This document shows positions 1-9,129 of a stretch of 64,000 bases of DNA, piece by piece (the stretch's first letter is position 1; each line of letters opens with the position of its first letter). Origin of the DNA: Alphaproteobacteria bacterium LSUCC0719 (GTDB lineage: Bacteria; Pseudomonadota; Alphaproteobacteria; Puniceispirillales; Puniceispirillaceae); NCBI GenBank assembly GCA_040839025.1, contig JBFPJN010000003.1:211846-275845 (forward strand). Reading direction: 5' to 3'. The notes beneath the pieces are model-generated. The model saw nothing but the letters and a program-made list of their open reading frames with translations, searched no databases and was not told the origin of the DNA. Both the position numbers and the translations under genes were made by a program.

Positions 1-383
1 AAGACGGCAATGTCGGCGACCCGCAGGTTCTGGACAATGAACGCAATGTCTTCCTGAACGTCCTGACCGACAGCCAGGCCTATTCAACCGTCAGCGCCGG
101 CAAGGTGCCGCCCGGTGTGCGCACACGGTCTTTCAAATCGGATGATGGCTACTGGCAGTTCAGTGTCGCCGTCTTTTCGCAGTCGGCCACGGCCCAGGCG
201 CGTCAGGCCGGCCGTGAAAATGCCGCTGCGGCAGGCAAGCTTGACAAGATGGAGTCGCAGCAGGGTAGCGCCGCACCCGCAAAAAGCACCTCGCGGGCGT
301 TGCAGATCGAGGGCGGTATGAACGCCGGCAGCATCAATCCCCAAGGCCCGACCGGTCAGGTATCAGACAAGGAAGATTTCTGA
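1..383 (+). CDS. 3' end of an unidentified gene, first of the envelope block
   Basis: The reading frame is open from the window edge (first full codon at base 3) to a TGA at 381-383, so only about 126 C-terminal residues are seen and the start lies outside. The visible part has one ordered stretch (FKSDDGYWQFSVAVFSQS) followed by an Ala/Gln/Ser-rich, probably disordered tail. The next gene starts 3 bp after this stop and its ribosome binding site (AAGGAAG, about 369-375) lies inside this frame, so the two are very likely one transcript. I do not recognise the family. Confidence 0.7.
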   Translation, partial: DGNVGDPQVLDNERNVFLNVLTDSQAYSTVSAGKVPPGVRTRSFKSDDGYWQFSVAVFSQSATAQARQAGRENAAAAGKLDKMESQQGSAAPAKSTSRALQIEGGMNAGSINPQGPTGQVSDKEDF

Positions 384-386
384 TCA

Positions 387-1247
387 ATGCCCACCCAAAT
401 GGAAACCTCGGCATTCCGGTGCCGAGGCTTGCCAGGCCGCATAGGCGGTATCTGGCTGGCCCTTGCAGCCATCACCCTGCCAACAATCACGACCGCAAAT
501 GCCGAGGACAACAGGGGCATCCAGCTGCTGTCGGACTTCAGGCAGGCTGACGAAAAGCTCCGGGACATCTTCGACGGCAGCGACGTTGTTGGCGACATTG
601 GTGGCCGGGCCTCACAATTCGCCGCCCGGCAGGGAACACGCTATGCGCTTGTCGCCTTTCCCGTTCGTGGCAGCATCAAGCCCGAACGAATTGGCGAACC
701 CTACTGCCGCAGCAGACTGCTGACACCTGAACAGACCGTGTTCGAGGATGCGCTCACACGACAGGTGACGGACAAGCTGGTTTCCACCAGCATGTTCAAG
801 ACCTGGCGCTCGCGGGGCAAGATTGTCGACTCCAAAGTCCTGACCCGCCGCGTTGCCGATGAAGACTACGCTGTCACGCTGTGCCTGGTTGCGGATCAGG
901 GCGTCACCAGCGCGCCTGTCACGATCACACCGTCCGACATTGTCGCGGCACGGGTGGCGGTGGCCGGCGCATTGTTTGCGGACGCCGAATACAAGCATGC
1001 CGCCAGACGGTATCGAGAGATTTTTGAGGATACCGACAACCCCAACATGCTTGTGAGCGAGGTTGTCAGTGCGCTGAAGGCAGGTGATCTGGATGCCGGC
1101 TTTGCCCGTGACGAGCTGTTGATTGACCGGCTTGACGAGGTCACGGACCCGGATCTGCTGGCAACATATGAAACCGTGATGGAAGAGGCCGTTGCGGCCT
1201 ATATGGCCGTATCGGACAGCAGCGCCACCAACGCCACGACCGATTGA
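387..1247 (+). CDS. exported protein of unknown function
   Basis: The product is 286 residues. A hydrophobic segment near residues 20-35 ending in an AxA-like site (TTANA) suggests a Sec signal peptide with a somewhat long N-region, so the mature protein is probably periplasmic. The rest is mixed alpha/beta. A C-terminal helical part (around YKHAARRYREIFED, then EVVSALKAGDLDAGFARDEL) has the rhythm of TPR-like helical hairpins. The ATG at 387 has a good ribosome binding site and is closely coupled to the gene before it. No enzymatic motif is visible. It is placed with the envelope block by location and export signal only. Confidence 0.75.
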   Translation: MPTQMETSAFRCRGLPGRIGGIWLALAAITLPTITTANAEDNRGIQLLSDFRQADEKLRDIFDGSDVVGDIGGRASQFAARQGTRYALVAFPVRGSIKPERIGEPYCRSRLLTPEQTVFEDALTRQVTDKLVSTSMFKTWRSRGKIVDSKVLTRRVADEDYAVTLCLVADQGVTSAPVTITPSDIVAARVAVAGALFADAEYKHAARRYREIFEDTDNPNMLVSEVVSALKAGDLDAGFARDELLIDRLDEVTDPDLLATYETVMEEAVAAYMAVSDSSATNATTD

Positions 1248-1298
1248 CCGGCATGTGGCCGAGATACGGCCCAGCCTCATCCCGCCAGCCTCATCCAG

Positions 1299-2570
1299 CT
1301 AGTTGTCGAATTTGTCCTTCAGTGACTGCGACTGTTCGCGGGCCTTCTTGACACGTTCGCGCGCCGCCTTCAGATCGGCATCCGGTGCCGGTTCAAGCGG
1401 GCGGACCACATATTCATAGCCCGTCAGCGAGGCCATATCGCCGCCGTCGAAAGTTTCAATTTCAGCCTTTGACTGTTTGGCTCTGACCGTTGTGATGACA
1501 ACCGTGCCAACGGTGGTTTCCTTGTAGCCGAGGCTTTCCTTGCTATAGGGGTCATACATCCTCTCGCCAAGCCGGATCAGGCTGTAACGCTCGCCCTGGT
1601 CGATCGTCTTGCCACCCTGACCAAGCGTCAGCACGTTGCCGTCAATGGCCACGATCCGGATCGGATAGATGGCATTCTGGACATAGCGACCAATCGCACG
1701 CGCCGCGCTGCGGGCAAGATCGCGATAGTCGGTTGTGGCGCTGGTGTCGACCGTTCCGGAAAATTTGATCTGCGAGGTGGCCACATCGATGATCCGCACC
1801 CCAACCTCGCTTGTCAGGACTGTCTTGCGCCGGACCCGGTTGGTGGTTGCCATCTGACGTTCGGTAACCGTTGTCACAAGATCGCGAAGTTCGATCACGA
1901 CCAGATAGTCGGTGCCGACCCGATTGCCGAGTCTGGCCAGCTCGCGCGTCGGAACATTGGCCGTGGCAACATAGTTCAGCTCGGCCTGTGTTTCTGCCAT
2001 CAGCTGCCGGTCAATCATCGCGAACCTGCGGGTCTGGGTCAGATAGTCGATCACCCCGTCCTGCAGGTCTTCGGCAAATTCCGCCGCCGCCGCCCGGTCC
2101 TGAACATCATTGTCGATCAGGATACCGCTCAGCGCCATCCGCAGCCTGTCCAGCTGTTTTGACGTCTGGTAACGCGCCACCTGAACCGAAAGATTGACCG
2201 TAACCAGCCCTGTGCCGGCATCTGTGCCGCTGGACAGGATGTTGTAGCTTTCCACGATGCCGCTGGTGGCGGTGCTGATCTGTTCCATGAAGGCTGACGA
2301 GGCAAGAAAGGATGAATCGGTTTCTGTTGTCACCTCGGTGGTCATTTCGGCCAGCGCGGTCTGCGAGGCAATGGCCATGCCATTGACCATCGACACCGCC
2401 TCGCGGACGCCGTCAAGAACGGCATCGCGTTGCGAGATGCCAAGCCCCTGCGACTGAACGGTGACAATTTCAACCCCGCCCCTCGCCTCGGCCGGCGTCG
2501 AGACAAACCCGGTGACCAGGGCCACAAGGCCGAACAACAGACCGGCTGCCATCATTTTTGCTGTAGTCAT
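1299..2570 (-). CDS. CsgG/FlgT-like exported protein
   Basis: The product is 423 residues with a clear signal peptide (hydrophobic core about residues 8-25, AEA cleavage region). The segment about 35-75 (GISQRDAVLDGVREAV) looks like the N-terminal helix of FlgT/LPP20-like proteins. Residues about 110-300 carry a CsgG-like alternation in which VGTDYLVVIELRDL and a later VGVRIIDVATSQIKFSG resemble the beta-strand/helix core of outer-membrane secretion or assembly lipoproteins. Residues about 310-390 form a beta-rich module (NVLTLGQGG, GERYSLIRLGERMYDP) like the C-terminal domain of FlgT-type proteins. No lipobox Cys is seen, so it may be soluble in the periplasm rather than lipidated. It lies downstream of, and on the same strand as, a second CsgG-like gene. 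The family assignment is by pattern only. Confidence 0.7.
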   Translation of the reverse strand: MTTAKMMAAGLLFGLVALVTGFVSTPAEARGGVEIVTVQSQGLGISQRDAVLDGVREAVSMVNGMAIASQTALAEMTTEVTTETDSSFLASSAFMEQISTATSGIVESYNILSSGTDAGTGLVTVNLSVQVARYQTSKQLDRLRMALSGILIDNDVQDRAAAAEFAEDLQDGVIDYLTQTRRFAMIDRQLMAETQAELNYVATANVPTRELARLGNRVGTDYLVVIELRDLVTTVTERQMATTNRVRRKTVLTSEVGVRIIDVATSQIKFSGTVDTSATTDYRDLARSAARAIGRYVQNAIYPIRIVAIDGNVLTLGQGGKTIDQGERYSLIRLGERMYDPYSKESLGYKETTVGTVVITTVRAKQSKAEIETFDGGDMASLTGYEYVVRPLEPAPDADLKAARERVKKAREQSQSLKDKFDN

Positions 2571-2598
2571 GATATTTCCACCATAATCATATCCGCGG

Positions 2599-2619
2599 GG
2601 GGCATCAGAGCGATGCCCC
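2599..2619. promoter_or_regulatory. perfect 8-bp hairpin between two CsgG-like genes
   Basis: GGGGCATC and GATGCCCC flank a 5-base loop. The hairpin sits in the 75-bp gap between the minus-strand genes at 2646-3821 and 1299-2570. There is no T-run after it on the minus strand, so it is more likely a partial attenuator or an mRNA-stabilising or processing hairpin than a full terminator. Confidence 0.45.
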
Positions 2620-2645
2620 TGCCGGATGATTCCTGATCCGAGGGT

Positions 2646-3821
2646 CTAGTTGACGCCCTTTGCGTTGAGACGGCTGACAATTTCCTGGGCGGCAAGATCG
2701 CCGGCAATTTTCAGCGCATTTGTAACCGCGGTGTTGTCTTCATCACCACCGGCCTGTCCAAGAACCGGGCCGATCGCGGCCACCTTTTTCGGCAGCCGGC
2801 GCGACACATCCAGAACCTCGCCGGTGATCGATACCGACACCGTGTAGCCGTCGACAACCGACACTTTCGGCTGATTGACCTCGATCGTGCCGATGGCCAG
2901 ATATTGGACGTCGCAGTCGCGAACAGCCGTAATCACCGCGCGACGTGTCTCGCGGCTCATCCTGCCGTCAAAGGCCAGTTCTTCTTCGATGACCTCGAGG
3001 TCCTCGCCGCCACAGCTGTCCAGCACATCCAGATAATCGGTCGGTTCATAATTGTTGAGCGACATGATTTCCGAGAACTGGGTATTGAACTGCAGGGTTG
3101 GAACAAGATCGAAATCCCGGATCACGGCCGTGCGTTCAGCGCCGCGCTGGGTTGTTTCACCGCCGCTCGACGATTTGCTCTTTTGTTCCTTCAATGTGGT
3201 TTCAACGGTTGTGGTGTCATCTTCGGCAAGGACCGTTTCTTCCGACTTCAGGGATTTGGAACTGCTTTGCTTGGAGACGTCCGCATCATAGGTGGTGACG
3301 TCGCTTTCCTTTGTATAGACCGCCTGCTTCGCCGCGAAAATCCAGACCATATAGGCGCCATCGCCGTCGCCGCCGCCCGATGTACTGGTGAACATGCCGT
3401 CGATCAGCGGCTGGTTCACCAGCAACAGCGCCTCGGCCATGATTGTCTTTGCCTTCTTGTCCACCTCATGGGCAACCTGCTTGTTGAGCAGATAAGTGTC
3501 GAGGTTGCGCAGAATGTCATTCTGCTGGGCCAGATATTGCTGCATCCGGCCAGCGCCCATGCAGCTTCCCACATAGCTTTGCCAGGCATTCTGAACAGCC
3601 TGATCATGCGCCGCCGCGATGTCTTCATCCTTGGGCTTGCTGTTGAAATTGCTCTTCGCCTCATAGGCGGTTTCGACAGATCCGTAAAAGGGCTGGTCTG
3701 TCACGCATTGCGCCATCGCCTGCTGCCCGGCGATGGTCACGGCGCCAAAGAGCAGTGCCGCTTTTACCCATCCGGAGATGACAGAGACAGAAGTGAAGCT
3801 GAAGATATTCTGGAAACGCAT
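2646..3821 (-). CDS. exported CsgG-like protein of unknown function
   Basis: The product is 391 residues from the ATG at 3821; a GTG four codons upstream is possible. A signal peptide (hydrophobic about 16-33, ending QQAMAQ) precedes a helical region with an LPP20/FlgT-like look (AAHDQAVQNAWQSYVGSC). A low-complexity Ser/Lys/Thr/Glu-rich hinge lies at about 175-220. The C-terminal third (VQYLAIGTIEV, then VSVSITGEVLDVSRRLPKKV) repeats the strand/helix pattern of the neighbouring CsgG-like protein. Several Cys residues in the mature part could form disulfides. It probably shares a transcript with the gene at 1299-2570 and is divergent from the gene at 4054. Confidence 0.7.
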   Translation of the reverse strand: MRFQNIFSFTSVSVISGWVKAALLFGAVTIAGQQAMAQCVTDQPFYGSVETAYEAKSNFNSKPKDEDIAAAHDQAVQNAWQSYVGSCMGAGRMQQYLAQQNDILRNLDTYLLNKQVAHEVDKKAKTIMAEALLLVNQPLIDGMFTSTSGGGDGDGAYMVWIFAAKQAVYTKESDVTTYDADVSKQSSSKSLKSEETVLAEDDTTTVETTLKEQKSKSSSGGETTQRGAERTAVIRDFDLVPTLQFNTQFSEIMSLNNYEPTDYLDVLDSCGGEDLEVIEEELAFDGRMSRETRRAVITAVRDCDVQYLAIGTIEVNQPKVSVVDGYTVSVSITGEVLDVSRRLPKKVAAIGPVLGQAGGDEDNTAVTNALKIAGDLAAQEIVSRLNAKGVN

Positions 3822-4053
3822 ATGATCCACCACGTTCGATGTTCCTATTGTCCCCCATCAGCTACATTAGCAAGAACACCATTTGTTAAACAAGCTTGGC
3901 TTTGGTTTGGGGGCAAAGCCGGTTACTTTCAGGGTCTATGCAAAATTCAGCCAGAAAATTTCATCTACCGGATATGAGCCGGCTGTCGATAACACAAAAA
4001 CATGCCGCGCCGATGGAAATGAACGGGTACAAAAAAGAATGCGGGACGTGATC
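3822..4053. promoter_or_regulatory. divergent intergenic region, probable promoters both ways
   Basis: These 232 bp separate the divergent genes at 2646-3821 (minus) and 4054-4950 (plus) and are AT-richer than their flanks. I see no gene here and no hairpin strong enough to call. Promoters for both sides are inferred from the arrangement. Confidence 0.4.
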
Positions 4054-4950
4054 ATGCACAAGACGACAACAAGGGCTGTTGCGATGCTGCTATATATTCT
4101 GGCGCTGGCACCGCTGGCCGGGTTTGCCCCGGCCGCGCACGCCCAGACAGCAGCAAGTGACATCGACAGCCTGCTGATCATCCCGGCGGCGGATGGCAAG
4201 GCTGATCTGGCATCCCTGCAGACCCGTCTTGAATTTGCGGCTGGCGCGGCATTCATGGATATCGGCGTTCTGCCGATCGATCCTGATTTCATGCCGGCAC
4301 CAAAGAACGCCGGCGACGCCTCGGCAGCCGGCGATTACCGTTCGCAGCGTCTGCAGGTCCTCAGGCAGGTTGCCGCGCAGCGTCCGGGCAGACTGCTGGC
4401 TGTCGAATTCGACCTGCTGACCTCCGCCGGACCTGACAGCCTGCCGGTACCGGCCGCCTCGGTGGTCGATGTCGAGTTTGGCCAGCTGGTGGCCAGAACA
4501 TCGACCCTGCCGATCCTGGAGCCGGAAAATGACATGGCCATTGCCGCCGCAGCAGCATCGCTGACACGCACACTGGCACGCCAGCTCGAACAGAACGGGT
4601 ATGTCCTGTCCGCCGCCGCGAAAAAGCCCTGGGGCGGTCGCACGACGCAATACAGGCTGGCGCTGGAAGGCTTTGACCTTTGTGAAAGACGCGGCCTTCT
4701 GGCCACGATGGAGACCGAATTTCCCGGCTTCGTGTCGATCGAACTGGTCAAGGCACCCAATCCGTCTTTCGCCATATATCTTTATGACAGCACGGCAACC
4801 AGCCAGCGGATGCAGAAATGGCTGGAACAGCTGATGGTGTCCTATGGCCTGGCCTCCTCGCCGACATCCAGACTTCTGGTGAAGGATGACAGCATCCGGA
4901 TCCAGAAGGATCGCGCGACAAGAATTTACTCTCCGCTATGTGACGGGTGA
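4054..4950 (+). CDS. exported protein, paralogue of the next gene
   Basis: The product is 298 residues from the ATG at 4054. An in-frame ATG at 4039 and longer extensions exist, but 4054 gives a textbook signal peptide (basic N-region, hydrophobic about 9-24, AHA cleavage site). The mature protein begins with a strand (DSLLIIPAADG) as in TolB-N/CsgG-like folds. Its last third contains METEFPGFVSIEL, which matches MRNEFPGFVDITR in the following gene, and both end about 60 residues later with a helix and an I/YGL motif. The two are likely diverged tandem paralogues. The next gene starts 4 bp after this stop, so the pair is translationally coupled. Function unknown; a periplasmic structural role is inferred. 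Confidence 0.72.
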   Translation: MHKTTTRAVAMLLYILALAPLAGFAPAAHAQTAASDIDSLLIIPAADGKADLASLQTRLEFAAGAAFMDIGVLPIDPDFMPAPKNAGDASAAGDYRSQRLQVLRQVAAQRPGRLLAVEFDLLTSAGPDSLPVPAASVVDVEFGQLVARTSTLPILEPENDMAIAAAAASLTRTLARQLEQNGYVLSAAAKKPWGGRTTQYRLALEGFDLCERRGLLATMETEFPGFVSIELVKAPNPSFAIYLYDSTATSQRMQKWLEQLMVSYGLASSPTSRLLVKDDSIRIQKDRATRIYSPLCDG

Positions 4951-4954
4951 TATC

Positions 4955-5920
4955 ATGACTTCAGTAAATCCCACCTCCCGAATCCCTGCCAGCATGGTGA
5001 CCGGCCTTGCCACCCCTGCCCGTGCGGCGCGGCCACCGATGCGGATTTCATACCTCATCCTGATATGCCTTGCCGCATGGCTATGCCTGACCATTGGCGG
5101 CATCGGCAGAGCGCAGGCCGAGGATACGGTTATCGTCATCCCGACGGTGAACAATGATGTCCAGACCAGAGCCGCGGTGACAGTCGGCTCGCGCCTCAGC
5201 CGGTCCGGCTACAGGGTGGCGTCGCCGACGCCGCTGCTCGACAAGCTGAATATCGGCCCGGTGGTGTCACGATCCGACATCATGTCCCGCGGCAATGACA
5301 TCGTGACCATCATCGGCAAGTCCATCATCGTGCTGGTTGATCTCGAAGTCACCGAAACAGGTGCCGGGTCGCCCGGATATGACATCCGTCTGAGTTCGGA
5401 AATCTACGAGCCGGCAAGCCAGCAGCTCATCGCCAGCTGGTCGGTGCCAAACACCACGCTTGTGCCGCCAACACCCTGTGCCGCCGACTGCCAGGCGATG
5501 GCGCTGCAGGCCGAGGTCGAAAGAATGGCCGACACGCTCGGTGAAAGCCTTGTGTTTCTGTTGCAGGAACCGGGCGGCACATTGGCCGGTGACGGCGGGG
5601 CGATTGCCATCCTTCAGGTTGAACTCATCGATCTCAGCGCGGATGAACGGATCCAGCTGGTGGATCTGATGCGCAACGAATTTCCGGGCTTTGTGGATAT
5701 CACCCGCTCGCAATCATCCGGTCCGCGCCAGCGGCTTCGCTATCACACCACCGCCGATCTTGACCGGCTTGGTGAATGGATCATGGTGTCGCTTGCGGAA
5801 ATCGGATTGAATGTCGGCGAGGATGTGCAGTTCGTGATGAGTGGCAACCGCATCGATATTCGGCGCATTTCGATTGCCAACCGCAAGGGCAGCACCGGCA
5901 ACTCGGTAAAATTCAACTGA
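4955..5920 (+). CDS. exported protein, paralogue of the previous gene
   Basis: The product is 321 residues from the ATG at 4955, which lies just after the upstream stop at 4950. The signal-type hydrophobic segment is at about residues 30-47, so the N-region is long and a later start (MRISYLIL, 5039) is possible. The mature part opens with DTVIVIPTVNNDVQTR and SRLSRSGYRVASPTP, a strand-helix pattern like CsgG/LpoB-type periplasmic proteins. The C-terminal module with EFPGFVDIT is shared with the upstream gene. A Cys pair (PCAADC) lies mid-protein. It continues the plus-strand run towards the ExbD-like gene 97 bp downstream. Confidence 0.72.
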   Translation: MTSVNPTSRIPASMVTGLATPARAARPPMRISYLILICLAAWLCLTIGGIGRAQAEDTVIVIPTVNNDVQTRAAVTVGSRLSRSGYRVASPTPLLDKLNIGPVVSRSDIMSRGNDIVTIIGKSIIVLVDLEVTETGAGSPGYDIRLSSEIYEPASQQLIASWSVPNTTLVPPTPCAADCQAMALQAEVERMADTLGESLVFLLQEPGGTLAGDGGAIAILQVELIDLSADERIQLVDLMRNEFPGFVDITRSQSSGPRQRLRYHTTADLDRLGEWIMVSLAEIGLNVGEDVQFVMSGNRIDIRRISIANRKGSTGNSVKFN

Positions 5921-6017
5921 CCGCCCTGCCCGGCATCTGATCGTCAGGCCGGATCAGCCAAAAACAGTCCTGAAAATTTCATGTCTTCAGAAGAAAGAGA
6001 CGCTTCTGGAGAGTCCA

Positions 6018-6437
6018 ATGATCAATGATGGCGCAAACCCCCTGGCCGAAGTGGCTCTGGCCCTCGCCATGGCCTTTTTCAGCCTGATGATCCTGATGCT
6101 GTTCGCGATGGTGAACGCACCGCAGACGGACGGCACGGCCACCGCAGCCGCGACGGTGGAGATCACCACCGACAAAAGCACCAAACCGACCGATGACCGG
6201 GAACGTCAGTTGATCATCTACACCGAAGACGGTCTGTTTGACTCGACGCTGTCCCGGATCGACCCGGCCAGCATCGACCGGCAGCAGCCGGTCATTCTTG
6301 CCGTGTCTGACAGAATGCCAATCTCGAGCCTCACCAGCTTCCAGCGCCAGCATCCGGGTCTGACCCTGGAAATTGCCGAACTGACACCGGACTGGCAGGC
6401 CCGGCTTGCCGCATCACAGGAAAGGACCGGTCAATGA
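6018..6437 (+). CDS. single-helix ExbD/MotB-like membrane protein (putative)
   Basis: The product is 139 residues. A short cytoplasmic N-terminus of about 8 residues leads into one long hydrophobic helix (residues about 9-33), and the remaining ~105 residues would be periplasmic. The helix begins NPLAEV, so an acidic residue (Glu11) follows a Pro at the membrane entry. ExbD and TolR place their proton-carrying Asp similarly (PLVD-type motif). The periplasmic part has an ExbD-like end (QPVILAVSDRMPISSL). With a MotA/ExbB-like gene at 13326-13952, this may be the second subunit of an ion-driven stator. A good ribosome binding site (GGAG) precedes the ATG. The family assignment is inference from topology and motif. 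Confidence 0.6.
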   Translation: MINDGANPLAEVALALAMAFFSLMILMLFAMVNAPQTDGTATAAATVEITTDKSTKPTDDRERQLIIYTEDGLFDSTLSRIDPASIDRQQPVILAVSDRMPISSLTSFQRQHPGLTLEIAELTPDWQARLAASQERTGQ

Positions 6438-7273
6438 TTTCACTGTTACTGAGATATCTGCTGGTTTCGGCCCTGCTCGTCACAGGGGCATTTGGACTGA
6501 CGCTGTCTGCACAGGCAGCATCACCTTCACAATCGCTGCACACAAAGGACAGCCTGATGCGGCTTGTCGTGCAGGAGGCCCGAAAGACAGCCAATGTCAC
6601 ACCAAGCGTGGCGCTGGCCGTTGCGAAGATTGAATCCGGCTTCCGGCCCCACGTCGTCAGCTCTGCCGGGGCCATCGGCGTCATGCAGATCATGCCGAAG
6701 ACGGGGCGTGATGTATTCGGGCTGAGCCGCACAGAGCTTTTTGACCCGGCAATCAACATCAAGGCCGGCGTGACCTTCCTTGACCAGCTTATCACACGCT
6801 ATGACGGCAGGATTGATCTGGCCCTGTCGCATTATAATGGCGGCTCGCGGGTCACCGCCGGTCCGGAGCCGAAAATCATCCCGGTTACCAGAGGCTATGT
6901 CATCAAGGTTCTTGCCGCCGCGCAGGCCTATGAAGCTGGCTGGGCCGGCGTGATCAGTGACCGGGACGGTGCCGGCAGGGCAGTTGCGTCCGCAAACAAT
7001 CCATCAATGCCAGCCGAAACCCCTTTCAAGGCCAAGACCCATATCAAGGCCCCATATCGGCAATCGACAGGCACAGTGCCGGCGGCGACAGCCGCATGGC
7101 AGCAGCATCTGAAGGAAGCGGATTTCTGGTTTGCCGCGGCCCGGGCAACGCTTGCCGCCGATCCACCCTCGCCGCCTGCGCTGACCGGCGGTACCGGACC
7201 GGCCGAACAGCTTGTCACCAGCATGCAGGGAAATCGCACCGCCTTTCGTCACTGGTTGAAAGCAAACCAATGA
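6434..7273 (+). CDS. SLT-type lytic murein transglycosylase
   Basis: The product is 279 residues and probably cleaves peptidoglycan glycan strands in the periplasm with formation of anhydromuropeptides. A signal peptide (about 1-28, AQA site) precedes an SLT domain at about 40-160. The domain has the catalytic Glu67 in AVAKIESGF, the GAIGVMQIMP motif and the later LALSHYNGG motif. The C-terminal ~110 residues are Ala/Pro-rich and unassigned. Its start overlaps the ExbD-like gene by 4 bp and its end overlaps the next gene by 4 bp (ATGA), so all are translated as one unit. Local wall opening for a trans-envelope complex is the inferred role. Confidence 0.9.
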   Translation: MISLLLRYLLVSALLVTGAFGLTLSAQAASPSQSLHTKDSLMRLVVQEARKTANVTPSVALAVAKIESGFRPHVVSSAGAIGVMQIMPKTGRDVFGLSRTELFDPAINIKAGVTFLDQLITRYDGRIDLALSHYNGGSRVTAGPEPKIIPVTRGYVIKVLAAAQAYEAGWAGVISDRDGAGRAVASANNPSMPAETPFKAKTHIKAPYRQSTGTVPAATAAWQQHLKEADFWFAAARATLAADPPSPPALTGGTGPAEQLVTSMQGNRTAFRHWLKANQ

Positions 7274-9129
7274 TCGGGGTAGTTTCTATGGCGGCGGCAC
7301 CGGATTATCAGGGTTTATGGGCGAATGGAAAAGGCAGTGCCACGATTGTTGAAATGCCGCCCGGTCGGCGTGGTCTGCGGCATCTGCCCTGTGGCCAGCC
7401 AGGGCGGCGCGGCATGGTAGATCCGACCGAGATTCTGGGTGGCTGGTCGGAATTCACCGTCACACCGCCATCGGAATATTTCCTGAACTGCCTGCGGTCG
7501 GTCGGCGAGGCGACAGCGCTGAATGGCGACCCCGCCTATCAGCCGGATATTGTCACACAACTGATCACAACAATTGCCAGCCGCGGATACGGGCCGCTGC
7601 TGTTCCGCACCGTGCATGTGATGTCGGCTGCGGCGATGATGGAGATCAGGCTTGATCAGCTGCTGGTGACCGACCGGCCGCTGACAGCCCGGCAGGCACA
7701 GCGGATCCTGATGTCCCCCGCCACGCCGCCACCGGCCCTGAAGGTGAATGACGGTATGCTGGAATTTGTCGAGCCGGGGACGAAAGACCCTGTTTTCAAG
7801 CTCGGCAGCCAGCAGGTTCCCCTTGCCACGGCATGTCTTGAATTCCTGGTCGAGGCGCTTGGATTCACCCGCATCAACGAGGCCTTTGCCACCCTGGCGG
7901 ATGACACCGGTGCCGCCGCGCGAAAAGCGGTCACCAAGGATCTTTCGAACAGGCTCTACCATTTTCTCGGAGAGCATCTTCCGCAGGCGGCGGAACGCAA
8001 TCTGGCGCGCATACTTGCCGAACATCTGGAGGCTGAAGTCGGCGCACCGGCTTTCGCCGCGGAAGATATAGACGACCAGCTGATCCTGGATTTCTGGCTC
8101 GACAAGAGCCTTGATGAAACAATGTCATTCAGGCTGTTCGGCACGGCTGCCAGAGCATGGCTGACATTTCGCGACTGTCTGATCCGGTCACGCGGGGACG
8201 GATTTGATATCCACCTGTCATTGAGCATCGCCCATGAGGATGAGGATTTCGACAGGCTGTCGCAGCTTGCGGTTGGCGCCGGCGATGACAGTGACGGCGC
8301 CACAGCCGCTCTCGGTCAGCTTGTCGGTGACGAAGCCACCCCCGCAAACTGGCTTGCCGACCTGCAGCGCCCACCCTGTGATGAGATAAAGTTCCTCACC
8401 AAGACCGAGCTTGCGCAGATCGCGATCCCGGCGATGGCGGGACGTACCGGCCACAATCTTGTGCTGACCTGTCTCAGGCTGGCAGCCTTCGGCCCGCTGC
8501 AGAACAGGCTTGTTCAGGCCAGCCGGAACAAGACACTTCAGCCAGCTGACATCGAGCGCGAAATGACAGCGATGGATGATGCCATATATGCCGATCTGCT
8601 GGCAGGCTGGCAGGCGCTTCGGACAGTCGCCGAGGATATCGCGACAACCGCCTATCTGCGCCTGTGGGAGGAAGGCGATGTCGCCATTTTTGAATTTCTG
8701 TCGCAACAGGCGGATGAAGATACAAGACAGGAAATGGCCAGCATTGCCGCCGATCTTCAGCGCCAGCTTGCCAGCCAAACCCCGGATGAGGATTTGGATG
8801 ACGACCCGGTGACGCGGCTTGCGATACAGATGCTTGGCGCGATGGATCAACTGCCGTCGGACAGCGCGATTTCCATCACGCGCCAGAAGATGAAACGCAC
8901 AGCCCAGTCCTATCGGCGGCAGGGTCTGCGCAGCACCGACCGGAGCGAACCGCCCACCAAGGCTGCGGACAGATCACACGCGCTGGCATGCGGCGGCGAC
9001 AGGCTGTTGAAACTTGCCGCCATGCTGACCAGAATGAGCCACCCCGACCCGTCGCCGGCATCCCGGATTACCGGTGATCTGACCATTTTCGGCACCCAGT
9101 TTACCCAGCTTCACGAGACGGCAGCATGA
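7270..9129 (+). CDS. large cytoplasmic protein of unknown function
   Basis: The product is 619 residues from the ATG at 7270, chosen because it forms an ATGA overlap with the transglycosylase stop. An ATG six codons later is also possible. There is no signal peptide and no transmembrane segment. It begins with a short beta-like part (GLWANGKGSATIVEMPPGRRG) and is then mostly helical and acidic, with a Lys/Arg-rich stretch near residue 540. No Walker, nuclease or kinase motif is evident. It is coupled by 4-bp overlaps on both sides, so it probably forms the cytoplasmic part of whatever complex the block encodes. I do not recognise the family. Confidence 0.7.
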   Translation: MIGVVSMAAAPDYQGLWANGKGSATIVEMPPGRRGLRHLPCGQPGRRGMVDPTEILGGWSEFTVTPPSEYFLNCLRSVGEATALNGDPAYQPDIVTQLITTIASRGYGPLLFRTVHVMSAAAMMEIRLDQLLVTDRPLTARQAQRILMSPATPPPALKVNDGMLEFVEPGTKDPVFKLGSQQVPLATACLEFLVEALGFTRINEAFATLADDTGAAARKAVTKDLSNRLYHFLGEHLPQAAERNLARILAEHLEAEVGAPAFAAEDIDDQLILDFWLDKSLDETMSFRLFGTAARAWLTFRDCLIRSRGDGFDIHLSLSIAHEDEDFDRLSQLAVGAGDDSDGATAALGQLVGDEATPANWLADLQRPPCDEIKFLTKTELAQIAIPAMAGRTGHNLVLTCLRLAAFGPLQNRLVQASRNKTLQPADIEREMTAMDDAIYADLLAGWQALRTVAEDIATTAYLRLWEEGDVAIFEFLSQQADEDTRQEMASIAADLQRQLASQTPDEDLDDDPVTRLAIQMLGAMDQLPSDSAISITRQKMKRTAQSYRRQGLRSTDRSEPPTKAADRSHALACGGDRLLKLAAMLTRMSHPDPSPASRITGDLTIFGTQFTQLHETAA

